Assembly: GCF_000688015.1 (NCBI RefSeq)
Contig: NZ_JIAD01000001.1
Location: 558,001 to 622,000 of the forward strand
Direction of reading: 5' to 3'
DNA: 64,000 nt
Source of the DNA: Eubacterium sp. AB3007
GTDB taxonomy: Bacteria; Bacillota; Clostridia; Peptostreptococcales; Anaerovoracaceae
In this document: piece by piece, positions 34,807 to 42,920 of the stretch
How positions within the stretch are numbered: the first letter of the stretch is position 1
Layout of the letters: each line of letters starts with the position of its first letter
The notes under the pieces: generated by a model
The model's input: only the letters and a program-made list of their open reading frames with translations
Told to the model about the DNA's origin: nothing
The model's database searches: none
Made by a program: the position numbers and the translations under genes

Positions 34807-36049
34807 CCTTCTTCTCCTCCTTTCCCGAAAATATGCCAGCGTCTTTCAGCTTGGTCATGCTCCCGTTAATAAGATATAGATCGCCACCCTCTTCTTCAGA
34901 GATGCGATCTAAATTCTCTAATTCACGTATATCGTTTGCGGACATCCAGCCGTTTTGCCTTGCCGTTGCATACCCCTGCATCCTGCTCGCGTAATCGCCT
35001 CGAAGTAGCCCGTCCAAATTAAACTTGATGAAGTACTCCCCCTTCTCCTCTGGTCTAAGAAGCCTTCGGTTCATACTGCTTTCCAGCCTTGCTACCCAAG
35101 GATCCAGAGTGTACTTCACAAACTCAAGACTCTGCTGCTCTATGTTGGAGAACGTGGAATGCTCCATGCTCCCGATCATGTGCTGCGGGACACGGAAGAT
35201 ACGTGCGATCTCCTCGATCTGAAACTTCCTGGTCTCAAGAAACTGCGCTTGATCAGGCGGGATAGAAATTGGAGAATATTTCATACCTTCCTCCAAAACG
35301 GCCACCTTTCCGGCGTTGTCGCTTCCTCCAAAAGTCTGTGTCCAGCTCTCACGGATTCTGCCCGGATCTTTCAGTACACCCGGATGCTCCAGCACCCCAC
35401 TTGGGGATGCTCCGTTCTGGAAGAACCTGCTGCCGTACTCTTCTGTTGCTATCGCTAAGCCGATCGCATTTCTTGCCATCGCGATGGGCGAATACCCAAC
35501 GAGGCCGTCATAGGACATAGCGGGTATGTGAAGAACATCCTCTGGATCAAGTTTGACCGTCGTCCTTTTCATGGTCGGCGCATCGGTGTCGTTCATCATA
35601 TATTCGTAGTAGAGTTTGCCCTTCTCGTCCCTGTCCACATTCATCCGATTTGGCATCAGCGGGTACAATGCAACCACATCTCCCTTCCCGTTACGTATCA
35701 CCTGGGAGTAGGAGTTCCCCCACAGAAGGAGGCACGTAAGCATCGTCTCCCGGAACACAAAACTCGTCATCTCCGGGTTAGGCTCGTCGTGAAGCAGGAA
35801 ATATAGCGGGTGACCTACCGCCTTTTCCTTTCCCCCTGAATCGTTATATTGATATAGGTGAAGCGGCAGACTTGCCATTGCCTCTGAAATCACTCTTACG
35901 CAAGCGTGGACGGCGGTCATCTGCATGGCTGTCTGCTCATTCACGCGCTTTCCAGATGTGCTTGACCCGAACAGGAAGCTATATGCACTGCCATTTGTCC
36001 TGTTCTGCGGCTTATCCCTAGATTTGAAAAACTCAGATATGATACCCAT
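34769..36049 (-). CDS. Portal protein (HK97 type)
   Basis: A 427-residue portal with MTAVHACVRVISEAMASLPL near the start, VVALYPLMPNRMNVDRDEKG, and FQIEEIARIFRVPQHMIGSM plus ANDIRELENLDRI later, all typical of HK97 family portals. I placed the start at ATG 36049 with GGGAGG upstream; the longer frame reads through the terminator hairpin. A cargo gene with its own promoter and terminator sits between it and terL. Confidence 0.95.
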   Translation of the reverse strand: MGIISEFFKSRDKPQNRTNGSAYSFLFGSSTSGKRVNEQTAMQMTAVHACVRVISEAMASLPLHLYQYNDSGGKEKAVGHPLYFLLHDEPNPEMTSFVFRETMLTCLLLWGNSYSQVIRNGKGDVVALYPLMPNRMNVDRDEKGKLYYEYMMNDTDAPTMKRTTVKLDPEDVLHIPAMSYDGLVGYSPIAMARNAIGLAIATEEYGSRFFQNGASPSGVLEHPGVLKDPGRIRESWTQTFGGSDNAGKVAVLEEGMKYSPISIPPDQAQFLETRKFQIEEIARIFRVPQHMIGSMEHSTFSNIEQQSLEFVKYTLDPWVARLESSMNRRLLRPEEKGEYFIKFNLDGLLRGDYASRMQGYATARQNGWMSANDIRELENLDRISEEEGGDLYLINGSMTKLKDAGIFSGKEEKKDEEVLELEDDTK

Positions 36050-36064
36050 AAATCCTCCCATTAG

Positions 36065-36088
36065 AAAAGCACCTCCGAAGAGATGCTC
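36065..36088 (-). terminator. UUCG-loop terminator after cargo gene 36097-36549
   Basis: Minus strand GAGCATCTC-TTCG-GAGGTGCTTTTC: the same hairpin as at 28532 with one stem change and a shorter T run, between the cargo gene and the portal start. Confidence 0.75.
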
Positions 36089-36096
36089 CACTTTCT

Positions 36097-36549
36097 CTAT
36101 GATTGTTTGTTCTTTAGTTGCCGCCTGATTTCTACCAGGTCCTCTTCGGCCCACATCTCATATTCCATGAGCTCTTTAGCAAGCGCATGGATCGCAAATA
36201 AAAATCGGGCCTTCGATTCCGGAACATCGGCTGCTGTTTCTAACGCAATCGCCTCAATAGCATCCGCATTTGTCGCAATGACAGATAAGCTTTTTTCGAC
36301 ATCCTCTACATACGATAGTGCATCTCTTCCTTCTGCGTTAGGGGTTAGCCGAAAGGGTCTTATACCATTAGGCTCGCAGAGCTCCATGCCTAGTTGCATG
36401 GCATGAAGAAGATCGATTTCTTCTCCACCCGCACTTGCTATCTCATCCTCGAGATCTTCTCGTCTCCACCCATCTGCACCGTTATTCTCCTTTGCATACT
36501 TGAGCATCGCAAGATGCAATGCTTCTTCGATTCGTTCCTGTGTCAACAT
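36097..36549 (-). CDS. Cargo protein of unknown function (150 aa)
   Basis: An acidic helical protein with no recognised domain: LTQERIEEALHLAMLKYAKE, then GADGWRREDLEDEIASAGGE and a Leu/Ala-rich helical C-terminus (FLFAIHALAKELMEYEMWAE). No signal peptide. It stands alone between two terminators with a consensus-like promoter, so it is expressed independently of the late operon, probably in the lysogen. Placed between terL and portal, where phages sometimes carry moron genes. Confidence 0.7.
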   Translation of the reverse strand: MLTQERIEEALHLAMLKYAKENNGADGWRREDLEDEIASAGGEEIDLLHAMQLGMELCEPNGIRPFRLTPNAEGRDALSYVEDVEKSLSVIATNADAIEAIALETAADVPESKARFLFAIHALAKELMEYEMWAEEDLVEIRRQLKNKQS

Positions 36550-36604
36550 GACCGTACTCTCCTTTCAAAATATACCTTCTACCTAATCAATATTTTGTGC
36601 GGAA

Positions 36605-36633
36605 AGTATACCGTGACGGCAGTAGCATGGCAA
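36605..36633 (-). promoter_or_regulatory. Promoter of the 36097-36549 cargo gene
   Basis: Minus strand TTGCCA (36628-36633), 17-base spacer, TATACT (36605-36610), about 55 bases before the ATG. Confidence 0.65.
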
Positions 36634-36716
36634 GTTCAAAGTTGGCGAAATGTCGTATTTTGTCATTTTTACCTTAGAAATTGCAGTTTTTATGTAAGTG
36701 GCCTTTTTTATCTTTG

Positions 36717-36746
36717 AAAAAAAAGCACCTCCAAGGAAGTGCTTTT
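36717..36746 (-). terminator. Terminator after the lipoprotein cassette
   Basis: Minus strand AAAAGCAC...GTGCTTTTTTTT hairpin (10-12 bp stem, tight loop) sharing GGAGGTGCTTTT with the terminators at 28532 and 36065. Confidence 0.85.
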
Positions 36747-36784
36747 GATAATAACGATTGTTCTGTGAAGACGTGTATCCTCAA

Positions 36785-37612
36785 CTACCCCTCAAGTTCA
36801 GTCAGTGCGTCAATGATCTCATTCTGAAGCTTCTTCTGCTGGGATGCCTTTAATTCGGAAGACGTTCTGACAAGGCAGGTACCAACTACTATATGTGATC
36901 CCGATGACAGCCCTCCAGTACTGTCAAACCCTGCAAGATACTCTTCTCTCGTTTTGGCCTCATCATTTGTCGAATAGACTTCGATGCTTCCGCCTCCGTC
37001 TGTCCCGTCTTTTATCGGCTTTCCAGTATACAAATCATACGGATCTTTTACCATAGGACTTGAGAAGTAGATCTGCGCGGTATAGCCGCCTTGCTTTCCG
37101 AGCATCCCATTTGGGTCATTGTCCTCCGTGACTGCAGCCACCTTTTTGATATCTTTGACTTTCTCCAGACATTTGATAACGTACTTCTCGTCGGGAGCCG
37201 TCACTAGTTCACATTTTCTTTTACTGATATCCAGTGCAACGGTAGCATCCTCGACTTTTTTAATCGGTTCTTCGTAATCGATTCCCTTGAGTTCTTCTGT
37301 CGCGGAATTGATTTCCTCAAGTTCTTTTGGAACATCAGGTGCTTCAAAAGAGATTGCTTTGGCCTCTTTCACTGCATCTTCAAGTGGTATCTGATCGTCT
37401 TCGTACAGTGGCGGTCGTTCGTCCTTCAGTAGTGTCTGAGCCTCTTCGACAGCCTTATCTCTTTGATCGATTTGGTCTTGGATCCTCGTCACTTCCGCAT
37501 TAAATGCATCGATCGCTGCTTGCTCTTCTTCAGATGGTCCGCAGCCAGAAAGAAATACACCAGCTGAAAGGGTCAGAGTTAAAATAGCAAATAGCAGAAA
37601 TATCTTTTTCAT
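36785..37612 (-). CDS. Predicted lipoprotein with coiled coil, inserted between terL and portal
   Basis: A 275-residue lipoprotein: signal peptide and lipobox LSGC (Cys24), then a coiled-coil region (about 30-75, EEEQAAIDAFNAEVTRIQDQ) and a folded C-terminal domain (LVTAPDEKYVIKCLEKVKDI, AQIYFSSPMVKDPYDLYTGK). No family recognised. It is flanked by terL and a terminator and is not needed for virion assembly by position. Surface lipoproteins of prophages often block superinfection; that would fit but is not shown. Confidence 0.8.
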   Translation of the reverse strand: MKKIFLLFAILTLTLSAGVFLSGCGPSEEEQAAIDAFNAEVTRIQDQIDQRDKAVEEAQTLLKDERPPLYEDDQIPLEDAVKEAKAISFEAPDVPKELEEINSATEELKGIDYEEPIKKVEDATVALDISKRKCELVTAPDEKYVIKCLEKVKDIKKVAAVTEDNDPNGMLGKQGGYTAQIYFSSPMVKDPYDLYTGKPIKDGTDGGGSIEVYSTNDEAKTREEYLAGFDSTGGLSSGSHIVVGTCLVRTSSELKASQQKKLQNEIIDALTELEG

Positions 37613-37710
37613 GTTCCCTCCTAATCACCGTATTTCTTTGGAATTATGTTCTATCACCAGTATACAGCATCAGAAGGATATGTGCCACTATTTTTGCTCT
37701 CACATACAAA

Positions 37711-39315
37711 TCAAATAACGAATAGACCCCGGCTGTCGTAGACGGATTCTGAGGTGTCATTTCCACACCGAATCGCACGGTCAAGGCCCATAATCATGGC
37801 AATCGCCCCATCGATTTTCTCGGTGGACTTAGACTTATCAGCCTTGATGTTCCCGGCGGGATCTGTTCTGATGTATATGTTATCGACCATCCATGCAAGA
37901 GCAGGATTGCCACCATGCGCGAGCCTCTTTTCCAAGGTTAGTTTCATCAATTCCTTTGTCGGCGGTGACATGGAAGCAAAGCCCTGGCCAAAGGGAACAA
38001 CCGTGAACCCCATTCCCTCCAGGTTCTGCACCATCTGCACAGCTCCCCATCGGTCAAAGGCTATTTCACGGATATTGAACTTTTCACCAAGGCGCTCGAT
38101 AAACTTCTCAATGAATCCATAGTGTATGACGTTGCCTTCGGTGGTCATCAGCAGACCCTGTTTCTGCCACTTGTCATATGGCACATGATCACGCCGGACA
38201 CGTAAGTCAAGGGAATCCTCCGGGATCCAGAAATACGGGAGCACCATGTATCTGTCCTCCTCATCAAGCGGCGGGAACACGAGCACGAAGGCAGTGATAT
38301 CCGTTGTGGACGACAGGTCAAGCCCTCCGTAGCACACACGGCCATAGAGTTCCTCTTCCCGAACAGGGAATGAGCATTTCTTCCATGCCTCAGACGGCAT
38401 CCAGCGAACCGCAGATGAGACCCACTGGTTCAGCCGCAGTTGCCGGAAAGCGTTCTCCTCGCCGGGATCCTCCCTGGCCGATTCATAGGCCGCCTTCACC
38501 TTATCTATCCCGACTGTGATACCTAGGGAAGGATTCGCCTTTTTCCAGACCTCCGGGTCCGACCAGTCCTCATCCTTCTCTGCGCCGTAAATGACAGGAT
38601 AGAAAGTCGGGTCATGCTTCCGTCCCTCCAGAATATCCTTTGCCTTTTGATGCACCTCATAGCATATGCTGTTGGTATCGGTCCCGGCAGTCGTGATCAG
38701 GAAGAACAGCGGCTGTCTTCTGCTGTCGCCGCTGCCCTTGGTCATGACGTCATACAACTTCCTGTTGGGCTGGGTATGCAGCTCGTCAAATATGACCCCG
38801 CTTGTGTTGAAGCCGTGCTTGTTGGCCACATCCGCAGACAGTACCTTGTACTTGCTGTTGGTCGGGTTATATATGATCGTCCTGGTGGACTTCTGAATCG
38901 TCACCCGGTTCCGTAGGGACTTACACAGCATCACCATATCGACTGCAACGTCGAATACGATCTTCGCCTGGTTCACATCGGCGGCGCAGGAATATACCTC
39001 TGCCCGCTGCTCACCATCCGCACACGTAAGATACAGTGCCACCGCCGCTGCGAGCTCACTCTTTCCCATCTTCTTTGGAATCTCAACATACGCTGTCGTA
39101 AACTGGCGATAGCCGTCCTCCTTAAGCGTTCCGAACACATCACGGATGATCTTCTCCTGCCAATCGATGAGTTCGAATGGTTTGTCATACCACTCGCCCT
39201 TCGTATGGCGGAGCTGTTCGATGAATGCCACTGCAAAGTCAGCAGAATATTTGTCATAGTATGAGGTTTCTGCCATGAACCCAGTCGGTGTGTAGTTTTC
39301 TAATTTTCTCACCAT
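37711..39315 (-). CDS. terL: Terminase large subunit
   Basis: A 534-residue packaging ATPase/nuclease. The ATPase has a Walker A variant (EIPKKMGKSELAAA) and Walker B VIFDELH; the adaptor and nuclease domain follow (YGGLDLSSTTDITAF with the first catalytic Asp, IREIAFDRWGAVQM, and KSTEKIDGAIAMIMGLDRA). Length fits. The small subunit is 7 kb upstream, an unusual distance filled by the accessory block. ATG at 39315 follows the terminase-proximal small genes. Confidence 0.95.
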   Translation of the reverse strand: MVRKLENYTPTGFMAETSYYDKYSADFAVAFIEQLRHTKGEWYDKPFELIDWQEKIIRDVFGTLKEDGYRQFTTAYVEIPKKMGKSELAAAVALYLTCADGEQRAEVYSCAADVNQAKIVFDVAVDMVMLCKSLRNRVTIQKSTRTIIYNPTNSKYKVLSADVANKHGFNTSGVIFDELHTQPNRKLYDVMTKGSGDSRRQPLFFLITTAGTDTNSICYEVHQKAKDILEGRKHDPTFYPVIYGAEKDEDWSDPEVWKKANPSLGITVGIDKVKAAYESAREDPGEENAFRQLRLNQWVSSAVRWMPSEAWKKCSFPVREEELYGRVCYGGLDLSSTTDITAFVLVFPPLDEEDRYMVLPYFWIPEDSLDLRVRRDHVPYDKWQKQGLLMTTEGNVIHYGFIEKFIERLGEKFNIREIAFDRWGAVQMVQNLEGMGFTVVPFGQGFASMSPPTKELMKLTLEKRLAHGGNPALAWMVDNIYIRTDPAGNIKADKSKSTEKIDGAIAMIMGLDRAIRCGNDTSESVYDSRGLFVI

Positions 39316-39388
39316 CTATCTCCGCCCTCAATGCCTATATTTAAAAAGGAGCCTGTCAAGGCCCATGCTGTTTTCGTTGTTCATTTTG

Positions 39389-39682
39389 TTATGAGGCCTG
39401 TCCAATCGCCCAGGCGATCGCGTGGCCGTCATCCTCAAAGTATCCTTCGCTGATCTCCCTGATCCCAATCATGCCTTCGCAGCTTGTGTCTTCCGTAAGG
39501 AATTCGTAGACCGCTCCGAAGTGGCTTGCTTTTCCCCCTCCTTGGTAGAAGTATCCTGTAAGGAGGATCTTGTCTCCGTAGGTCAGTACCTTGCCGTCCA
39601 TCCCGCTGAATCTCATCTCAAGGTCTTCCGGTGTGGCCGGGTTTGGCAGCCTAAGTTCCCTTGCTCTGTCATTCATCTTCAT
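39389..39682 (-). CDS. Small protein of cassette 1 (97 aa), unknown
   Basis: A 97-residue acidic protein: ARELRLPNPATPEDLEMRFS and SEGYFEDDGHAIAWAIGQAS are visible; no known domain. It follows the 51-aa gene by 17 bases and is probably expressed from the same promoter element. It lies right before terL in reading direction. A GGAGGGACAAGACG ribosome site precedes the ATG. Confidence 0.65.
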   Translation of the reverse strand: MKMNDRARELRLPNPATPEDLEMRFSGMDGKVLTYGDKILLTGYFYQGGGKASHFGAVYEFLTEDTSCEGMIGIREISEGYFEDDGHAIAWAIGQAS

Positions 39683-39699
39683 CGTCTTGTCCCTCCTTA

Positions 39700-39855
39700 T
39701 TATCTTGCAAACCAGTTTTCGTAAGGTGATTTTACCCCAAGCTGCTTGCTGTATCTGTTTCTGGTGGCGATCAAGAAGGTCTTTCTCTTGATGTCCTTCT
39801 TCTCTTCTTCGATCTTTCTGTCGAGTTCCTTCAGGGTCTTCATGGTGATTCTCAT
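39700..39855 (-). CDS. Small basic protein of cassette 1 (51 aa)
   Basis: A 51-residue helical, strongly charged protein (MKTLKELDRKIEEEKKDIKR then NRYSKQLGVKSPYENWFAR). AAGGAGG precedes the ATG at 39855, and the conserved promoter-like element 1 lies 27 bases further upstream. Unknown function; size and charge would suit a host-takeover or inhibitor protein, which is speculation. Confidence 0.6.
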   Translation of the reverse strand: MRITMKTLKELDRKIEEEKKDIKRKTFLIATRNRYSKQLGVKSPYENWFAR

Positions 39856-39881
39856 CGCTTTTTCCTCCTTGTCTTTTGGTA

Positions 39882-39919
39882 TGTGTATATTCGCTCTAAT
39901 CGGAGGAAATATCAAGTCA
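39882..39919 (-). promoter_or_regulatory. Conserved promoter-like element 1
   Basis: Minus strand: ACTTGATATTT, CCTCCGATTAGAGCG, AATATACACA. TTGATA and TATACA are 20 bases apart. One of five copies (also 41174, 42463, 43740, 44323), each 26-44 bases before an ATG. Confidence 0.75.
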
Positions 39920-39965
39920 TTTCGAGCACATTTATTGTCTTTTATCAGAGACAATCCGGGCAAAG

Positions 39966-39985
39966 AAAAAAGGCCCTGAAGCCTT
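39966..39985 (-). terminator. Terminator after the 40053-40632 cassette
   Basis: Minus strand AAGGCTTCAGGGCCTT, a short hairpin, followed by T4-6. It separates the lipoprotein/HTH cassette from cassette 1. Confidence 0.6.
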
Positions 39986-40052
39986 CATTCTTGCCTTGTC
40001 ATTTCCCACAATAGAAATAACAACCAGTTCCCCTGTCTCTTTTCAGATTGTG

Positions 40053-40232
40053 CTATTTCCTTCTATCAACGTACCCCTTTGGAGGCTTTGCGTCTTTTGG
40101 GATATGCCACGGACTTCCTTTTGCATCTTGGTTTGCACCTTCTATTTTATCCTCGCGACACCATTTTGCTACAGTTGCCTGTTTACATCCCCAGATTTCA
40201 GCGAATTCTTTTGTTCCAATCGAATCACTCAT
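40053..40232 (-). CDS. MerR/excisionase-like helix-turn-helix protein (59 aa)
   Basis: A 59-residue DNA-binding protein: GTKEFAEIWGCKQATVAKWC is a winged-helix/excisionase type HTH, followed by KGSPWHIPKDAKPP, the typical wing phrase of such proteins. Its start overlaps the lipoprotein gene by eight bases. It could be an excisionase or a local regulator; distance from att and pairing with a lipoprotein favour the latter. Ribosome site weak (AAAGAG). Confidence 0.7.
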   Translation of the reverse strand: MSDSIGTKEFAEIWGCKQATVAKWCREDKIEGANQDAKGSPWHIPKDAKPPKGYVDRRK

Positions 40233-40632
40233 TACTCTTTCTTTCTCCTTTACGATATGAATCGTCCCCATTCTTAATTTTCATGTTTTTATAATCAATC
40301 TCCATCTCTTCAGGTGGTCCAATATTGGGATAGTTAGGCTCATATGTTTCAAAAGCTATCGTGTTGCCATCTACTGACCACCTACCATATTCAGAGCCAA
40401 GCGTTCTACCGTCATCAAGCTCCGAGATACAATACCAAGTCCCGTCTTCATCTAGAACAAGTTTTTCGTACGCGACATATTCATTACCAGTGTTACTATA
40501 ATACCCGATTTCCATTCCAGACCAGGTTCCAGGTATATCTGCTTCTGTGTTTTGTTCTGCATTATTTCCACAAGCTGTCAATACAAATATCAGACAGACA
40601 CAGATTAAAACATTTTTTATTATATTCTTCAT
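40225..40632 (-). CDS. Small lipoprotein behind a G-tract promoter
   Basis: A 135-residue lipoprotein: hydrophobic signal and lipobox LTAC (Cys21), then a beta-rich domain with repeated W/Y positions (IPGTWSGMEIGYYSNTG, LVLDEDGTWYCIS, GRWSVDGNTIAFETYEPN), a lipocalin-like or META-like small barrel. GGGAGGAG precedes the start. Coupled with the HTH gene. The promoter upstream carries nine G in its spacer, which suggests on/off switching. Function unknown. Confidence 0.8.
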   Translation of the reverse strand: MKNIIKNVLICVCLIFVLTACGNNAEQNTEADIPGTWSGMEIGYYSNTGNEYVAYEKLVLDEDGTWYCISELDDGRTLGSEYGRWSVDGNTIAFETYEPNYPNIGPPEEMEIDYKNMKIKNGDDSYRKGERKSNE

Positions 40633-40664
40633 TAAAGGATCTCCTCCCTGGACACTTTTTTTTT

Positions 40665-40691
40665 AATATATCACTTCCCCCCCCCTGTCAA
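40665..40691 (-). promoter_or_regulatory. Promoter with G9 spacer (possible phase variation)
   Basis: Minus strand TTGACA (40686-40691), a 15-base spacer beginning with nine G (40677-40685), and TATATT (40665-40670), followed by an A9 run. A 15-base spacer is too short for good activity; gain of one or two G would bring it to 16-17. Confidence 0.6.
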
Positions 40692-40806
40692 TATTATCCA
40701 GCGATCCCAATATTCGATTATCATAGTAAAACCTACAGGAATGTTCCTACAGACCGCAACTCATTCAATCGATTAATTCAAACACTGCTTGCCACCATTT
40801 ATCCTC

Positions 40807-41130
40807 CTATGCCCTCTGGACATCTACCAGCCACTCTGCTTCCGGGTGGCTCTCGCCTGTGGCTTTCTCTACGATGCTGCTGTCTTCGTCGATGTAGCAA
40901 AGCGCCTTTCCGACCTTGATGAATCTCACGTTCTCGTAGCCTGTGATGTTTGTTCTGATCACTCTTGCCGTCCTGCTCTCGCCGTCGTAGCTCTTGCCGT
41001 CCCACCCGTTGAAGGTGAAGGTGATCTTCTCTGTGGTCTTGCTGAAGTTCTGCTCGAACTCTTCTCTGGTGATTGCGGTGTTGCTTTCGATCAGGTTCAG
41101 CTTGTTTCTCATCGGGTATGCGTTTGTCAT
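40807..41130 (-). CDS. Cassette 2 protein (107 aa), unknown
   Basis: A 107-residue soluble protein: TREEFEQNFSKTTEKITFTF NGWDGKSYDG and IKVGKALCYIDEDS show a mixed alpha/beta fold; no domain recognised. GAGGAGGACAAG precedes the ATG at 41130, and promoter element 2 lies 44 bases upstream. It stands alone in its cassette; the ~170 bases after it (40633-40806) hold the G-tract promoter region and nothing else seen. Confidence 0.65.
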   Translation of the reverse strand: MTNAYPMRNKLNLIESNTAITREEFEQNFSKTTEKITFTFNGWDGKSYDGESRTARVIRTNITGYENVRFIKVGKALCYIDEDSSIVEKATGESHPEAEWLVDVQRA

Positions 41131-41173
41131 GGTCTTGTCCTCCTCGGTTTTGAATGTGCGCTTTGCTTTTGTT

Positions 41174-41211
41174 GTACACATATTCGCTCTTTTCGGAGGA
41201 TATATCAAGTA
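41174..41211 (-). promoter_or_regulatory. Conserved promoter-like element 2
   Basis: Minus strand: ACTTGATATAT, CCTCCGAAAAGAGCG, AATATGTGTAC. TTGATA and TATGTG 20 bases apart; 30 of the first 33 positions agree with element 1 by eye. Confidence 0.75.
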
Positions 41212-41258
41212 TTATTATTCACACTTCTCGACTTTTATTCAATACAATTTTCTCGTCA

Positions 41259-41892
41259 TCAGACATATTCAACACGCCTGTCAGTTTTCTGGAACACCCA
41301 GAAATAGCAGTGGTATTTTCGTGCATGCTTCTGGTTTGCTGCTTGCCAATCTGCAATGATCCGGTTCCTTGCCAAAAGTACAAACAAGTCTTTTGGATAG
41401 AACCCCGTTTCTACTGCCCTGTCCATTACGAACACATGCGACATATATTGTTTGCCGCTGCTGACCTTATCCTGGCACTTGAAAATCAGAACACCATTTT
41501 CTTTCAGCACCCTGTATGCCTCCAGGATTATGGCAGAGTAAAACCGATGCAAACTCTTCTCATCTGGGAACACCCCAAACCTTCGGTTGATCTTGTTTCC
41601 TTGTCCATCACTCAGACTTTTACCCTTTGTCGCAAGAAAAGGCGGATCAAGCATCATGCAGGAAATGCTACAGTTTTTCAGCGGAAGATGCCGGGCATCT
41701 GCCCAGATCACACCCTCTGTCTGAGGAGCAATATCAAATTTCAATTTTGGTGCCATTATAAAAAGCTCCCTTGCTGTAGGTTGGATCACAATCGATCTTC
41801 TTCCCAGGCACGTGGAGCCTTAATATATTTTTGATTATTTCAGACTGGTCGTAGCTGATGCTGGTGACCAGTTCATTCTTTTTTGTTGTCAT
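41259..41892 (-). pseudogene. Frameshifted DNA methyltransferase
   Basis: A small DNA methyltransferase gene in two frames. From the ATG at 41892 (GGGGTGG before it) the first frame reads VTSISYDQSEIIKNIL and DCDPTYSKGAFYNG, then stops at 41734. The other frame continues with LKFDIAPQTEGVIWADARHL, DPPFLATKGKS (catalytic motif DPPF) and CQDKVSSGKQYMSHVF. The two parts join into one expected protein except for a small deletion near 41740-41750. No slippery site is present, so this looks like a real inactivating mutation. It is the second gene of cassette 3. Confidence 0.8.
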
Positions 41893-41971
41893 GGCCACCC
41901 CTTACAGTTCGTCCGATCTCAGTCATGCTATACGAGAACAAGAGCCCTTCAGCCCTTGTCCTGCTGTTTTC

Positions 41972-42427
41972 TTATCTGGTTGTGAAGGCCAGGCCCAGGA
42001 TGGTTTCCTTCCCCATCCAGCTGTCTTTCTCGAAGGTGACCGGGCCTTCCATCTTGCAGCCGTTTGCGATCAGCCCGTGGATGTTCTCCATCACCGCTGT
42101 GGACTGGTTGGTGTAAATGAATCTCTCGATCCCCGCTGCTCTGAGGGTGTCTGCGAAATCCGTAACCTCTTTGTCCCAAAGGAAGTCGTCCATGATCACG
42201 TTTTCGAGGCCTTGTTCCTCGCTGTGTCTGCAGGCTCTGTAGGCCTTCATCTGACCTCCTGTGAAGGGGAATTCGATCTCCTTGTTGCTTTCCTTCCAGG
42301 CTTTGTACTCTTCGCTGTCCCAGCCCTTTTCCTTGAGGATGTCTTTCTTTTCCTGTTCCCACTTTGCCTTTTCCTCTTCGTACTCTTTTCCGATTCTCTC
42401 CATCTCTGCGAAATATGTGTTCATCAT
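41972..42427 (-). CDS. Cassette 3 protein (151 aa), unknown
   Basis: A 151-residue protein with a charged helical N-terminus (EYEEEKAKWEQEKKDILKEK) and an alpha/beta C-terminal part (FADTLRAAGIERFIYTNQST, GCKMEGPVTFEKDSWMG). No family recognised, though similar proteins seem to occur in other Firmicute phages. The start at 42427 has AAGGAGGAGAG upstream; promoter element 3 lies 36 bases above it. The methyltransferase remnant follows. Confidence 0.7.
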   Translation of the reverse strand: MMNTYFAEMERIGKEYEEEKAKWEQEKKDILKEKGWDSEEYKAWKESNKEIEFPFTGGQMKAYRACRHSEEQGLENVIMDDFLWDKEVTDFADTLRAAGIERFIYTNQSTAVMENIHGLIANGCKMEGPVTFEKDSWMGKETILGLAFTTR

Positions 42428-42462
42428 TTTGCTCTCCTCCTTGGGTATGTGTTCTTTGGCTT

Positions 42463-42500
42463 GTGTGTATATTCGCTCTAAAAGCACATAATAGCAAGTC
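42463..42500 (-). promoter_or_regulatory. Conserved promoter-like element 3
   Basis: Minus strand: ACTTGCTATT, ATGTGCTTTTAGAGCG, AATATACACAC. TTGCTA and TATACA 20 bases apart; the CCTCC of elements 1, 2 and 5 is missing here. Confidence 0.75.
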
Positions 42501-42533
42501 ATATTTCGCAGATAGATTGTTCTTTATTCGATA

Positions 42534-42920
42534 CTATTTGTCTGACAACCGGTTAATCGCAGCAAGGATTTCTTCCTGGTCATGGATGTCAATCCCATAG
42601 TCTGCAAGCGCCTCCCTGGTCCCGCAGTTAGGACAGATCAATGTCTTGTTATCCCGTCTGGAAAGTGCCGGATGCTCCGTCAGTGACTTACCACAGATTG
42701 GGCAGATTTTCCGAACCATGTCCTCTCCATAGATCACATTCAGCGTGCTCCCGTTATCCCAGTTCACCATGATGCTCCCGATGTCGTCAACACCAGTCAC
42801 GGTACCTTCTGTTCCTACCGGAGGAGCTTGTGGATCTTCCATCCTCTCAAGTGCAATCCTTGTCCCGGCCGGGTAATCTTCTTTCAACTTTTCGACTACA
42901 GTACGTGAAACTCCGAACAT
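42534..42920 (-). CDS. DUF4314 domain with zinc ribbon (cassette 4)
   Basis: A 128-residue protein: an SH3-like DUF4314 part (RIALERMEDPQAPPVGTEGT, VNWDNGSTLNVIYGEDMV) and a C-terminal zinc ribbon (CPICGKS ... CPNCGTREALADYG). Such proteins are common in Firmicute phages; function unknown, possibly nucleic-acid binding. The start at 42920 has AAGGAGGGAG upstream and overlaps the preceding gene by 25 bases. Confidence 0.8.
   Translation of the reverse strand: MFGVSRTVVEKLKEDYPAGTRIALERMEDPQAPPVGTEGTVTGVDDIGSIMVNWDNGSTLNVIYGEDMVRKICPICGKSLTEHPALSRRDNKTLICPNCGTREALADYGIDIHDQEEILAAINRLSDK

Noticed and set aside
40807..41179. Alternative highly charged ORF over the cassette 2 protein
   Set aside because: Arg/His/Gln-rich translation is the out-of-frame shadow of the 107-aa protein, which has the ribosome site.
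41734..41752. Programmed frameshift in the methyltransferase gene
   Set aside because: No slippery heptamer at the overlap; a deletion explains the frames better.
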